DNA of 64,000 bases from Variovorax sp037204085 (GTDB taxonomy: Bacteria > Pseudomonadota > Gammaproteobacteria > Burkholderiales > Burkholderiaceae_C): assembly GCF_037204085.1 (NCBI RefSeq), contig NZ_JBBCBW010000006.1, forward strand, positions 217,341 through 281,340. Reading direction: 5' to 3'. The position numbers were made by a program, and so were the translations under genes. Shown here piece after piece: positions 1 through 8,658 of the stretch. Every line of letters begins with the position of its first letter. Positions within the stretch are counted from its first letter, which is position 1. A model generated the notes under the pieces. It was not told the origin of the DNA. It did no database searches and saw only the letters and a program-made list of their open reading frames with translations.

Positions 1-1061
1 AGTTCAACAAGAAGAATGCCTCGGGCGTGAAGTTCGAGATCATTGCCATCGACAACAAACTGAGCCCGCAGGAGACCACCGCCGCGTTGCGCTCCGCGCA
101 GGACCAGGGCGCGCGCTACATCACCCAGGGCAACGGCTCGGGGCCGGCGCTGGCAATTATCGACGCCATCGAGAAGAACAACGCACGCAACCCGGGCAAG
201 GAACTGCTCTACCTGAACTATGCGGCGGTCGACCCCGACCTCACCAACAGCAAGTGCAGCTACTGGCACTTTCGCCTGGACGCCGACACCTCCATGAAGA
301 TGGAGGCACTGACCACCTGGATGAAGGACCAGACCGACATCAAGAAGGTCTACATCCTTGGCCAGAACTATGCGCACGGTGTGCAGGTGTCCAAGTTCGC
401 CAAGGAGAACCTCAAGACCAAGCGCCCCGACATCCAGATCGTGGGCGACGACCTGCATCCGCTCGCGCAGGTGCGTGACTTCTCGCCGTACATCGCCAAG
501 ATCAAGGCCTCGGGCGCGGACACCGTCATTACCGGCAACTGGGGCTCCGACCTGTCTCTGCTCATCAAGGCGGCAAACGACTCCGGCCTGGACGTCAAGT
601 TCCTCACCTACTACGCATTCGGCACCGGCACCCCGACGGCCATGGGCGCCACCTCGGCCGGCAAGATCTACACGGTGGCCTATGGCCACTACAACATGGG
701 CGGCGAAATCCAGAAGCTGCTCGCCGGCTACAAGAAGAAGATGAACGACGACCTGACGCAATCGTCGATCTATCACACGTTCGCGCTGCTCGATGCCGCC
801 TTCGTGCAGACCAAGTCGACCGATCCGGTCAAGGTGGCGGCCGCGCTCGAGGGCATGAAGATCAAGAGCTTCAACGGCGAGGTCGAGATGCGCAAGGCCG
901 ACCACCAGCTGCAGCAGGGCCTCTACATCTCGCGCTGGGAGAAAGCCAGCGCCAAGTTCCCTTATGACGCCGAGAACACCGGCTACACCAATGTTCCCGT
1001 GAAGTACTACGAGTCGTATGTGGCCAGCACGCCGACGACCTGCCAGATGAAGCGCCCTTGA
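1..1061 (+). CDS. Branched-chain amino acid-type ABC transporter substrate-binding protein (5' truncated)
   Basis: The reading frame is open from base 3 and begins mid-protein with FNKKNASGVKFEII, which lines up with the mature part of the next gene, so the true start and signal peptide lie upstream of the window. It is a type 1 periplasmic binding protein (Peripla_BP_6/LivK class) that would capture a small organic solute in the periplasm for the LivHMGF importer encoded downstream. Shared landmarks with the next gene include QGNGSGPALAIIDA, SYWHFRLDADTS, TGNWGSDL and the C-terminal STPTTCQMKRP. It is a diverged tandem paralogue, not an identical copy. The true ligand cannot be read from sequence. 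Confidence 0.9.
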   Translation, partial: FNKKNASGVKFEIIAIDNKLSPQETTAALRSAQDQGARYITQGNGSGPALAIIDAIEKNNARNPGKELLYLNYAAVDPDLTNSKCSYWHFRLDADTSMKMEALTTWMKDQTDIKKVYILGQNYAHGVQVSKFAKENLKTKRPDIQIVGDDLHPLAQVRDFSPYIAKIKASGADTVITGNWGSDLSLLIKAANDSGLDVKFLTYYAFGTGTPTAMGATSAGKIYTVAYGHYNMGGEIQKLLAGYKKKMNDDLTQSSIYHTFALLDAAFVQTKSTDPVKVAAALEGMKIKSFNGEVEMRKADHQLQQGLYISRWEKASAKFPYDAENTGYTNVPVKYYESYVASTPTTCQMKRP

Positions 1062-1262
1062 GCGTCTTTGTGAACGCATTTCCTACTCGTGGGTAGAAGA
1101 CATCTACCCGTGGGTAGCAATTGGAGAAATGCGCTGTCGCCTGTGCGATAGAAACGGGCCTTTGCGGCCACCCCCTCCGGGCATTCCCTGAGGGGAGGGT
1201 CAGTGAACGCTTGTACGCTCGTGCAAGGCTTTTTGATTCGGTTTGACCAGGAGATATAGATC
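1062..1262 (+). promoter_or_regulatory. Intergenic region with CTACCC/GGGTAG inverted-repeat cluster, upstream of second receptor gene
   Basis: The 201-base gap between the paralogous receptor genes holds GGGTAGA (1091-1097) and TCTACCC (1103-1109), a perfect 7-bp inverted repeat with a 5-nt spacer. A third half-site, GGGTAG (1112-1117), makes a second palindrome CTACCC-GT-GGGTAG. Such a run of alternating half-sites looks like a dimeric-repressor operator. Just before the GTG start at 1263 is a purine-rich AGGAGA ribosome-binding site. The regulator is unknown. Confidence 0.4.
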
Positions 1263-2504
1263 GTGAAGTTCGCTCTGAAAATCGCTACCGCAGCCATCCT
1301 TGCCGCAAGCGCCACCGGCGCCCTGGCCCAGAAGGGTGAAACCGTCAAAATCGCGTGGCTCGACCCGCTCTCGGGCCTGATGGCCGCGGTCGGCACCAAC
1401 CAGCTCAAGACCTTCCAGTTCCTCGCCGAAGAATTCAACAAGAAGAACGCGGCCGGCGTGAAGTTCGAGATCATCGGCATCGACAACAAGCTCAGCCCGC
1501 AAGAAACCACCGCCGCGCTGCGCTCCGCCATGGACCAGGGCGCGCGCTACGTGGTGCAGGGCAACGGCTCGGGCCCCGCGCTCGCCATCATCGACGCGCT
1601 CGAAAAGCACAACGCCCGCAACCCGGGCAAGGAAGTGCTGTACATCAACTACGCGGCCGTCGACCCCGACCTCACCAACAGCAAGTGCAGCTACTGGCAC
1701 TTCCGCCTCGATGCCGACACCTCCATGAAGATGGAAGCGCTGACCACCTTCATGAAGGACCAGCCGGACATCAAGAAGGTCTACCTCATCAACCAGAACT
1801 ACTCGCACGGCCAGCAGGTGTCCAAGTTCGCAAAAGACAACCTCAAGGCCAAGCGCCCCGACGTGGAAGTGGTCGGCGACGACCTGCATCCGCTCGCGCA
1901 GGTGCGCGACTTTGCGCCGTACATCGCCAAGATCAAGGCATCGGGTGCGGACACCGTCATTACCGGCAACTGGGGCTCCGACCTGGCGCTGCTCATCAAG
2001 TCGGCCAACGACTCGGGCCTGAACGTCAAGTTCTACACCTACTACGCGGTGACCAACGGCACGCCGACCGCCATGGGCGCGGCTTCGGACGGCAAGGTCT
2101 ACCAGGTGGGCTACAGCCACTACAACGCGCCGGGCCCGGTGCAGCCGCTCATGAACGAGTTCAAGAAGCGCTTCAACGACGACATGTACACCACCGACAT
2201 CTACACGGTGTACGCCATGCTGAGCGAAGCCTTCGTGCGCACCAAGTCGACCGAGCCCGTCAAGGTGGCGGCCGCCATGGAAGGCATGAAGTTCAAGAGC
2301 TTCAACGGCGACGTCGAGATGCGCAAGGCCGACCACCAGCTGCAGCAGGGCCTGTGGATCACGCGCTGGCAGAAGGCCGACGCCAAGAACCCGTACAGCC
2401 CCGAAAACACCGGCTACACGCTGGCACCGGTGAAGTACTACGAGGCCTATGTATCGAGCACGCCCACGTCCTGCCAGATGAAGCGGCCCGGCGGCGCCTC
2501 GTGA
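1263..2504 (+). CDS. Branched-chain amino acid-type ABC transporter substrate-binding protein
   Basis: This is a full-length 413-residue periplasmic solute receptor. It starts at GTG with an AGGAGA ribosome-binding site a few bases upstream. It has a classic Sec signal peptide of about 22 residues, a basic MKFALK start and hydrophobic core ending at ALA-Q. The mature part is a type 1 periplasmic binding fold of the LivK/Peripla_BP_6 class, with WLDPLSGLMA near the N-terminus and TGNWGSDLALL in the second lobe. It lies directly before livHMGF on the same strand, so it probably feeds that importer. It is a close paralogue of the truncated gene before it. The ligand could be an amino acid, an amide or a short acid. 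Confidence 0.93.
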   Translation: MKFALKIATAAILAASATGALAQKGETVKIAWLDPLSGLMAAVGTNQLKTFQFLAEEFNKKNAAGVKFEIIGIDNKLSPQETTAALRSAMDQGARYVVQGNGSGPALAIIDALEKHNARNPGKEVLYINYAAVDPDLTNSKCSYWHFRLDADTSMKMEALTTFMKDQPDIKKVYLINQNYSHGQQVSKFAKDNLKAKRPDVEVVGDDLHPLAQVRDFAPYIAKIKASGADTVITGNWGSDLALLIKSANDSGLNVKFYTYYAVTNGTPTAMGAASDGKVYQVGYSHYNAPGPVQPLMNEFKKRFNDDMYTTDIYTVYAMLSEAFVRTKSTEPVKVAAAMEGMKFKSFNGDVEMRKADHQLQQGLWITRWQKADAKNPYSPENTGYTLAPVKYYEAYVSSTPTSCQMKRPGGAS

Positions 2505-2527
2505 CCGCTTCGGTCGCCTGACCGGTC

Positions 2528-2565
2528 GAGGCCCGACTTCAACACTCGGGCCTCTTTCTTTTTTC
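2528..2565 (+). terminator. Rho-independent terminator or attenuator between receptor gene and livH
   Basis: A perfect 9-bp stem, GAGGCCCGA (2528-2536) paired with TCGGGCCTC (2546-2554), with a 9-nt loop, is followed by TTTCTTTTTT. This is a textbook intrinsic terminator. It sits inside the presumed transporter operon, where partial read-through would yield more receptor than permease mRNA. Confidence 0.85.
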
Positions 2566-2582
2566 ACGCATCCGAAAGACCG

Positions 2583-3536
2583 ATGAACGTCGAATTCTTC
2601 GTCATCTCGCTGCTCAACGGCGTCAGCTACGGGCTGCTGCTGTTCATGCTGAGCTCTGGCCTTACGCTGATCTTCAGCATGATGGGCGTGCTCAACTTTG
2701 CGCACGCCAGCTTCTACATGCTTGGCGCCTACATCGCCTACACGCTGTCGGGCATCATCGGCTTCTGGCCGGCGCTGTTCATTGCGCCGCTGCTGGTGGG
2801 CCTTCTGGGCGCCGCGTTCGAGCGCTACAGCCTGCGCCGGGTCCACAAGTTCGGCCACGTGCCCGAACTGCTGGTGACCTTCGGCCTCTCGTACCTCATC
2901 CTCGAAGTGGTGCAGCTCGCCTGGGGCCGCTCCACCGTGCCCTACGGCCTGCCGCCGCAACTGCAGGGGCCGCTCTTTTCGCTGTACGGCACGCAGTTTC
3001 CGAAGTCCCGCTCCTTCATCATGCTGGTGGCGGTGCTGATGCTCATCTCGGTGTGGCTGCTGCTCACGCGTACCCGCATCGGCCTGGTCATCCAGGCGGC
3101 GCTCAAGCATCCCGACATGGTCGAGGCGCTGGGCCACAACGTGCCGCGCGTGTTCATGCTGGTGTTCGGCGGCGGCGCCGCGCTCGCGGGCCTGGCGGGC
3201 GTGGTGGGCGGCAACACCTACGTGACCGAGCCGGCAATGGCCGCGTCAGTCGGCTCGATCATCTTCGTGGTGGTGGTGGTCGGCGGCATGGGGTCGCTGG
3301 CAGGGGCTTTCCTCGCGTCGCTCCTCATCGGCATCATCCAGACCTTTGCGGTGGCCATGGACCAGTCTCTGGCCACGGGCCTGCGCGCCATCGGCGTTGC
3401 CGTGACAGACCAGACCTTCGGCTACGAGCTGCTCAAGCTCACGATCTCGCAGGTTGCGCCGATCCTGCCGTACCTGTTCCTGGTGCTGATCCTCATCTTC
3501 AGGCCCAAGGGTCTTCTTGGAACCCGGGAGGACTGA
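2583..3536 (+). CDS. livH: Branched-chain amino acid-type ABC transporter permease, LivH family
   Basis: This 317-residue inner-membrane protein has about eight hydrophobic segments and the LivH hallmarks. These are an N-terminal FVISLLNGVSYGLLLF helix, then GLTLIFSMMGVLNFAHASFYMLGAY, where the NFAHG/S motif is typical of the family, and a C-terminal IFRPKGLLG tail. It forms one half of the heterodimeric channel with the LivM homologue encoded 4 bases downstream. Length is normal for the family. Being behind an intrinsic terminator, it is probably expressed below the receptor gene. Substrate identity is not evident; Liv-type permeases also serve urea, amides and aromatic acids. Confidence 0.93.
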   Translation: MNVEFFVISLLNGVSYGLLLFMLSSGLTLIFSMMGVLNFAHASFYMLGAYIAYTLSGIIGFWPALFIAPLLVGLLGAAFERYSLRRVHKFGHVPELLVTFGLSYLILEVVQLAWGRSTVPYGLPPQLQGPLFSLYGTQFPKSRSFIMLVAVLMLISVWLLLTRTRIGLVIQAALKHPDMVEALGHNVPRVFMLVFGGGAALAGLAGVVGGNTYVTEPAMAASVGSIIFVVVVVGGMGSLAGAFLASLLIGIIQTFAVAMDQSLATGLRAIGVAVTDQTFGYELLKLTISQVAPILPYLFLVLILIFRPKGLLGTRED

Positions 3537-3540
3537 CGCC

Positions 3541-4899
3541 ATGACCGCAGCAACCACATCCACTACCCAGAACGAGCAGGGCGTGCAAAGCCCGCAGAGT
3601 ACGCAAAAAATGCAGTACTACCGCTTCAAGCCCTGGAACATCGGCCGCTACCTGGTCTGGACGCTTTTTGCCATCGTGCTGATCGTCTCGCCGCTCCTGT
3701 TCAAGAGCAGCCTGGCACTCACGATGCTCTCGCAGATGGGCTATCTCATCATCATCTGCCTGAGCTACAACATCCTGCTGGGGCAGGGCGGCATGCTGAG
3801 CTTCGGCCACGCGGTGTATGTCGGCCTCGGCTCGTTCCTTGCCATTCATGCCATGAACATGGGCGGCAAGGGCGGCCTGCAGATTCCGCTGGTGCTCATC
3901 CCGCTGGTGGGCGGCCTGGCCGGTATGTTCTTCGCCGTGATCTTCGGCTTTGTGACCACCAAGAAGTCGGGCACCACCTTCGCGATGATCACCATGGGCA
4001 TCGGCGAGCTCGTGGCCTCCATGGCGCTGATGTTCCCGAGCTTCTTCGGCGGCGAGGGCGGCATCACCACCGACCGCGTGTACGGCCCGACCTTCTTCGG
4101 CTTCAACTTCGGTCCGCAGATCCAGGTGTACTACCTGATCGCCGCGTATTGCTTCGTTTGCACAGGGCTGATGTATGCCTTTACCGGCACGCCGCTCGGC
4201 CGCATGCTGAATGCGGTGCGCGACAACCCGGAGCGCGTGGAGTTCATCGGCTACAACACGCAGCGCGTGCGCTACTTCGCCTTCATCATCGCAGGCTTCT
4301 TCGCGGGTATTGGCGGCGGCCTGGCTTCGATCAACTTCGAGATCGTGAACGCGGCCGACAGCCTCAACGCCATCCGCTCGGGCGGCTACCTGCTGTTCAC
4401 CTTCCTTGGCGGCGCGGTGTTCTTCTTCGGACCGATCATCGGTGCGGTGCTGCTGGTGTTCGCATCGATCCTGCTGTCCGAACTGTCGAAGGCCTGGCAG
4501 CTGTACTTCGGCCTGGTGTTCGTGTTCATGGTCATGTTCGCGCCCGGTGGCATCGCAAGCCTGGTAATGATGAACCTGCGCGTTGCCAAGTTCGGCAAGT
4601 TCGACCGCTTCTGGCTGCTGTACCTTGCGCTCGCCGTGGCGCTGGTGCCGGTGGTCGTCGGGGCCGCGGCGCTCATCGAAATGATCTATCACATCCAGCT
4701 GAACGCAGCGATGGGGCCCACGCTCAACTTTTTCGGCGTGGCGCTCGACACCTCGGGCGTGGGCAGCTGGCTCGGTGCCCTGGCGATCCTGGCGGTGGGC
4801 CTGGGTGCGCTGGAAGTGGCGCGGCGCCGCTTCGTGCGCGTCTGGGGGCGTGCGCAGGAAGAAATCGAAGCAGAAATCAAGCGTCGGGAGGCGGCGTAA
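3541..4899 (+). CDS. livM: Branched-chain amino acid-type ABC transporter permease, LivM family
   Basis: This is a 452-residue multi-spanning inner-membrane protein, the second half of the permease dimer. The ATG at 3541 is preferred over an upstream in-frame start because it directly follows the livH stop. Family motifs include LLGQGGMLSFGHAVYVGLGSF, the G-x-x-S-F-G-H-A signature of LivM, and MLNAVRDNPERVEFIGYNTQ. A soluble low-complexity N-terminus of about 25 residues (TAATTSTTQ) and an extra C-terminal pair of membrane segments make it longer than the roughly 330-430 residues typical of the family. Its stop codon overlaps the start of livG (TAATG). Confidence 0.92.
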   Translation: MTAATTSTTQNEQGVQSPQSTQKMQYYRFKPWNIGRYLVWTLFAIVLIVSPLLFKSSLALTMLSQMGYLIIICLSYNILLGQGGMLSFGHAVYVGLGSFLAIHAMNMGGKGGLQIPLVLIPLVGGLAGMFFAVIFGFVTTKKSGTTFAMITMGIGELVASMALMFPSFFGGEGGITTDRVYGPTFFGFNFGPQIQVYYLIAAYCFVCTGLMYAFTGTPLGRMLNAVRDNPERVEFIGYNTQRVRYFAFIIAGFFAGIGGGLASINFEIVNAADSLNAIRSGGYLLFTFLGGAVFFFGPIIGAVLLVFASILLSELSKAWQLYFGLVFVFMVMFAPGGIASLVMMNLRVAKFGKFDRFWLLYLALAVALVPVVVGAAALIEMIYHIQLNAAMGPTLNFFGVALDTSGVGSWLGALAILAVGLGALEVARRRFVRVWGRAQEEIEAEIKRREAA

Positions 4900-5681
4900 T
4901 GAGCGCGCAACATGCACTGGAACTGAAGTCGCTGCGCAAGAATTTCGGCAAGACCGAGATCATTCGCGGCGTGGACCTGGCGGTGAACGCCGGCGAGCGC
5001 GTGGCCATCATCGGCCCCAACGGGGCGGGCAAGTCGACGCTGTTCAACCTCATCAGCGGCCGCCTTGCGCCCACCAGCGGCGAGGTGCTGCTGAACGGCG
5101 AGCGCATCGACGGCAAGAAGCCCTATGAGATCAACCGGCTGGGCCTTTCGCGCAGCTTCCAGATCACCAACATCTTCCCCAAGCTGAGCGTGTTCGAGAA
5201 CCTGCGCTGCGGCGTGCTGTGGAGCCTGGGCTACAAGTACACCTTCCTGCGCTTTCTCTCCAACCTGGACGATGCCAATGCGCGCACCGAAGAGCTCATC
5301 AAGCAAATCGGCCTGGAGCGCAAGCGCGACGTGCAGGCGGTGAACCTCACCTATGCCGAACAGCGCGCACTTGAAATCGGCGTGACCATTGCGGGCGGCG
5401 CCAACGTCATCTTGCTGGACGAGCCCACGGCGGGCATGAGCAAGACCGAGACCTCGCATTTCATCTCGCTCATCAAGCACGTCACCGTCGGCAAGACGCT
5501 GCTGACGGTGGAGCACGACATGGGCGTGGTCTTCGGCCTTGCCGACAAGATTGCGGTGGTGGTGTATGGCGAAGTCATTGCCTTCGACACGCCCGCTGCC
5601 GTTCGCGCCAATGCGCGCGTGCAAGAGGCTTACCTTGGCTCGGCCGTTGCCGATGCACAAAGCCAAGGCCAGGGACACTGA
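4899..5681 (+). CDS. livG: ABC transporter ATP-binding protein, LivG family
   Basis: This is a 260-residue cytoplasmic ATPase subunit of the importer. Its ATG overlaps the livM stop. It has a canonical Walker A (GPNGAGKST), a Q-loop region SFQITNIFPKLSVFENL, a signature motif reading LTYAEQ rather than the usual LSYGEQ, a Walker B ILLDEPTAGM and an H-loop VEHDMGVV. These features and the length match LivG rather than LivF. It would pair with the LivF-type protein encoded 3 bases downstream to form the two nucleotide-binding domains. Both catalytic motifs are intact here, in contrast to LivF. Confidence 0.93.
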   Translation: MSAQHALELKSLRKNFGKTEIIRGVDLAVNAGERVAIIGPNGAGKSTLFNLISGRLAPTSGEVLLNGERIDGKKPYEINRLGLSRSFQITNIFPKLSVFENLRCGVLWSLGYKYTFLRFLSNLDDANARTEELIKQIGLERKRDVQAVNLTYAEQRALEIGVTIAGGANVILLDEPTAGMSKTETSHFISLIKHVTVGKTLLTVEHDMGVVFGLADKIAVVVYGEVIAFDTPAAVRANARVQEAYLGSAVADAQSQGQGH

Positions 5682-5684
5682 CAC

Positions 5685-6380
5685 ATGCTGAAGCTTCACG
5701 ACATTCACGCCTACTACGGCAAGAGCCATGTGCTGCATGGCGTTTCATTCGAGGTTGGCGCCGGCGAAATCGTTGCGCTGCTGGGGCGCAACGGCTCGGG
5801 CCGCTCGACCACCGCCAAGGCCATCATGGGCCTGGTGCATGCCGAAGGCACACTGCGCTGGAAGGACCAGGACGTCCTTCGCAAGAAGGCCTACGAAATT
5901 GCCCACCTGGGCATCGGCTACGTGCCCGAGAACCGCGACATCTTTCCCAAGCTCACCGTGCACCAGAACCTGTTGCTCGGGCAAAAGGGCTCGGGCAAGG
6001 GCAGCCGCTGGTCCTTCGACGACATGTACGGCATGTTCCCGCGCCTGAAGGAGCGGCAGCACACCGAAGCCGGCGTGCTCTCGGGCGGCGAGCAGCAGAT
6101 GCTCACGCTGTGCCGCACGCTCATGGGCGACCCCGACCTCATCATCATCGACGAGCCGACCGAAGGCCTTGCGCCGAAGATCGTCGAGCTGGTGGGGCAG
6201 TACCTGAAGACGCTCAAGGACAAGGGCATTTCGGTGCTGCTGATCGAGCAGAAGCTCACCATTGCAATGCAGATCTCCGACCGTGCGCTGGTCATGGGCC
6301 ACGGCAGCATCGTGTTCGACGGAACGCCCGATAGCCTCAGGGCGGACGCCACCACTCGCAAAGAGTGGCTCGAGGTCTGA
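5685..6380 (+). CDS. livF: ABC transporter ATP-binding protein, LivF family, with Walker A Lys to Arg change
   Basis: This 231-residue ATPase subunit is last in the importer cluster. It has the LivF pattern YVPENRDIFPKLTVHQNL, a canonical signature LSGGEQQML, Walker B IIIDEPTEGL and a C-terminal IEQKL in the H-loop position. The Walker A loop reads GRNGSGRST. Arginine 40 (codon CGC) replaces the lysine that normally contacts the ATP beta and gamma phosphates. The partner LivG keeps a normal lysine, so the importer may hydrolyse ATP asymmetrically, or arginine may suffice in this subgroup. A strong hairpin follows the gene. Confidence 0.92.
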   Translation: MLKLHDIHAYYGKSHVLHGVSFEVGAGEIVALLGRNGSGRSTTAKAIMGLVHAEGTLRWKDQDVLRKKAYEIAHLGIGYVPENRDIFPKLTVHQNLLLGQKGSGKGSRWSFDDMYGMFPRLKERQHTEAGVLSGGEQQMLTLCRTLMGDPDLIIIDEPTEGLAPKIVELVGQYLKTLKDKGISVLLIEQKLTIAMQISDRALVMGHGSIVFDGTPDSLRADATTRKEWLEV

Positions 6381-6391
6381 AGAAGCCCTCC

Positions 6392-6425
6392 GAGGATCCG
6401 GGCCGCGCCCCGGATCCTCTTGTCC
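6392..6425 (+). terminator. Hairpin terminator after the transporter cluster
   Basis: A perfect 11-bp stem, GAGGATCCGGG (6392-6402) with CCCGGATCCTC (6409-6419), and a 6-nt loop begin 11 bases after the livF stop. The following TTGTCCC is only weakly T-rich, so termination may be incomplete or Rho-assisted. Confidence 0.65.
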
Positions 6426-6444
6426 CAACAGCGACTGCGTGCCA

Positions 6445-6472
6445 TTGTTGAGCCACGCGAAACGCCTAGAAT
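6445..6472 (+). promoter_or_regulatory. Candidate sigma-70 promoter of the beta-oxidation cluster
   Basis: TTGTTG (6445-6450) and TAGAAT (6467-6472) are separated by 16 bases. The -10 matches consensus in five of six positions and the -35 in its first three. The pair lies after the livF hairpin and 61 bases before the next ATG, where a promoter is expected. A GAAAAAG/CTTTTTC hairpin (6478-6501) with a T-rich tail lies in the leader. Confidence 0.35.
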
Positions 6473-6532
6473 CCCTCGAAAAAGAACACTCGTGCTTTTT
6501 CTTCTTTTTCTTCACACACCAAGGAACGCAGC

Positions 6533-8638
6533 ATGACGGCTGAATACAAAGTGCTCGGCGATGTCGCCGTGATCACACTGACCAACCCGCCGGTCAACGG
6601 TCTCGGTTTCTCGACCCGCATCGGCATCACCGATGGCCTGTCGAAGGCCAATGCCGACGACGCCGTCAAGGCCATCGTCATCACCGGCGCCGGCAAGGCG
6701 TTCTCGGGCGGCGCGGACATCAAGGAGTTCGGCACGCCCAAGGCGCTGCAAGAGCCCAACCTGCTGAGCGTGATCCTCTCGCTCGAGGCTTCGCCCAAGC
6801 CCATCGTCGCTGCCATTCATTCGGTGTGCATGGGCGGCGGGCTCGAGCTGGCGCTGGGCTGCCACTACCGCGTGGCGGCTCCCGGCACCAGCATTGCGCT
6901 GCCCGAGGTCAAGCTGGGCCTCATTCCGGGCGCTGGCGGCACGCAGCGCCTGCCGCGCGTGCTGGGTGTGGAAACCGCGCTCAACATGATCGTGAGCGGC
7001 GAGCCGGTCAAGAGCGAGCTGCTCGCCAGCCTGCCGGGCCAGAAACTGTTCGACAAGCTCGCGGCGTCGCCCGAATCGGTGTTCGAAGAAGCCGTGGCCT
7101 TTGCCAAGAGCGTGGCCGGCAAGACTGGCGACGCATTGCCGCTGGTGCGCAACCTGCCGTGCAAGCATCCGCAGGGCGACGCCTACTTCCAGTTCGCCAA
7201 GAACATGGTGGGCGGCATGTCGAAGAACTACCCCGCGCCTCTGCAGTGCGTGGAGGCCGTGCAGGCCGCCACCAAGATGAAGTTCGACGCCGGCATGGCC
7301 GAAGAGCGCCGCATCTTCACTTCGTTGATGTTCACGCCCGAGTCGCTCGCGCTGCGCCACCTGTTCATGGCCGAGCGTGCAGCCTCCAAGATTCCCGACG
7401 TGGCCGACGACACGCCCAAGCGCGAGATCAAGTCGGTCGGCGTGATCGGCGCCGGCACCATGGGCGGCGGCATTTCGATGAACTTTTTGAACGCGGGTAT
7501 CCCCGTCAAGATTCTCGAGATGAAGCAGGAAGCGCTCGACCGCGGCATTGCCACCATCAAGAAGAACTACGAATCGCAGATCAAGAAGGGCAAGCTCAAG
7601 CAGGACAAGTACGAGCAGCGCATGGCGCTCCTGAGCACCACGCTGAGCTACGACGACCTGAAGGACGCCGACCTGATCATCGAAGCCGTGTTCGAGGAAC
7701 TCGGCGTGAAGGAGAAGGTGTTCAAGGAGCTCGACCGCGTCGCCAAGAAGGGCGCCATTCTGGCTTCGAACACCTCCACGCTCGACGTCGACAAGATCGC
7801 ATCGTTCACCGAGCGTCCGCAGGACGTTGTCGGCATGCACTTCTTCAGCCCTGCCAACGTGATGAAGCTGCTCGAAGTGGTGCGCGGCAAGCAAACGGGC
7901 AAGGATGTTCTGGCCACCGTCATGGACATCGGCAAGAAGATCAAGAAGACGGCCGTGGTCTCGGGCGTGTGCGACGGCTTCATCGGCAACCGCATGATCG
8001 AGCAGTACTCGCGCCAGGCCGGCTTCTTGCTCGACGAAGGCGCCACGCCGCAGCAGGTCGACAAGGCCATCGAGAAGTTCGGCTTTGCCATGGGCCCGTT
8101 CCGCATGGGCGACCTGGCCGGCAACGACATCGGCTGGGCCATTCGCAAGCGCCGCGCCGTGGAGCATCCGAACATGAAATACAGCCGCACGGCCGACAAG
8201 CTGTGCGAACTGGGCCGCTTCGGCCAGAAGACCGGGGCAGGGTGGTACGACTACCAGGCCGGCAAGCGCGACGCGATTCCTTCGGACCTGGTCAACAAGA
8301 TGATCGAGGACCACCGCAAGGAACTGGGCATCACGCCGCGCAAGATTTCCGACGAAGAAATCGTGCAGCGACTGGTGTATGCACTCGTCAACGAAGGCGC
8401 GCACATCCTTGAGGACGGCATTGCCTCGAAGGCGGGCGACATCGACATGGTGTACCTCACCGGCTACGGCTTCCCGATCTGGCGCGGCGGCCCCATGCAC
8501 TACGCGTCGCGGGTCGGCCTCTACAACGTGGCCGAAACCATGAAGCGCTTTGCCAAGAACCCGCGCGACGACGCCGAGTTCTGGCAACCCGCGCCGCTGA
8601 TCCAGAAGCTGGTGGCCGAAGGCAAGTCCTTCAGCTGA
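6533..8638 (+). CDS. Bifunctional enoyl-CoA hydratase / 3-hydroxyacyl-CoA dehydrogenase
   Basis: This is a 701-residue multifunctional beta-oxidation enzyme of the FadB/FadJ class. It hydrates trans-2-enoyl-CoA and oxidises the 3-hydroxyacyl-CoA with NAD+. The N-terminal crotonase domain (about 1-190) shows an oxyanion segment FSGGADIKEF and both catalytic glutamates, E105 in GGGLELAL and E125 in ALPEVKLG. The NAD-binding Rossmann loop VIGAGTMGGG begins near residue 302, and the dehydrogenase histidine is H436 in GMHFFSPANVM. C-terminal 3HCDH domains complete it. A thiolase, the usual beta-subunit partner, follows after one intervening gene. The FadB/FadJ subtype cannot be settled by eye, so no symbol is given. 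Confidence 0.93.
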   Translation: MTAEYKVLGDVAVITLTNPPVNGLGFSTRIGITDGLSKANADDAVKAIVITGAGKAFSGGADIKEFGTPKALQEPNLLSVILSLEASPKPIVAAIHSVCMGGGLELALGCHYRVAAPGTSIALPEVKLGLIPGAGGTQRLPRVLGVETALNMIVSGEPVKSELLASLPGQKLFDKLAASPESVFEEAVAFAKSVAGKTGDALPLVRNLPCKHPQGDAYFQFAKNMVGGMSKNYPAPLQCVEAVQAATKMKFDAGMAEERRIFTSLMFTPESLALRHLFMAERAASKIPDVADDTPKREIKSVGVIGAGTMGGGISMNFLNAGIPVKILEMKQEALDRGIATIKKNYESQIKKGKLKQDKYEQRMALLSTTLSYDDLKDADLIIEAVFEELGVKEKVFKELDRVAKKGAILASNTSTLDVDKIASFTERPQDVVGMHFFSPANVMKLLEVVRGKQTGKDVLATVMDIGKKIKKTAVVSGVCDGFIGNRMIEQYSRQAGFLLDEGATPQQVDKAIEKFGFAMGPFRMGDLAGNDIGWAIRKRRAVEHPNMKYSRTADKLCELGRFGQKTGAGWYDYQAGKRDAIPSDLVNKMIEDHRKELGITPRKISDEEIVQRLVYALVNEGAHILEDGIASKAGDIDMVYLTGYGFPIWRGGPMHYASRVGLYNVAETMKRFAKNPRDDAEFWQPAPLIQKLVAEGKSFS

Positions 8639-8658
8639 TGCGGAAAGCCTGACCGCCC

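Noticed and set aside
1200..3137. Long minus-strand ORF of 645 codons over the receptor and livH genes
   Set aside because: It is a shadow of the plus-strand genes, caused by high third-position GC. Its sequence is low-complexity (HDEG/ARG-rich) with no family motif.
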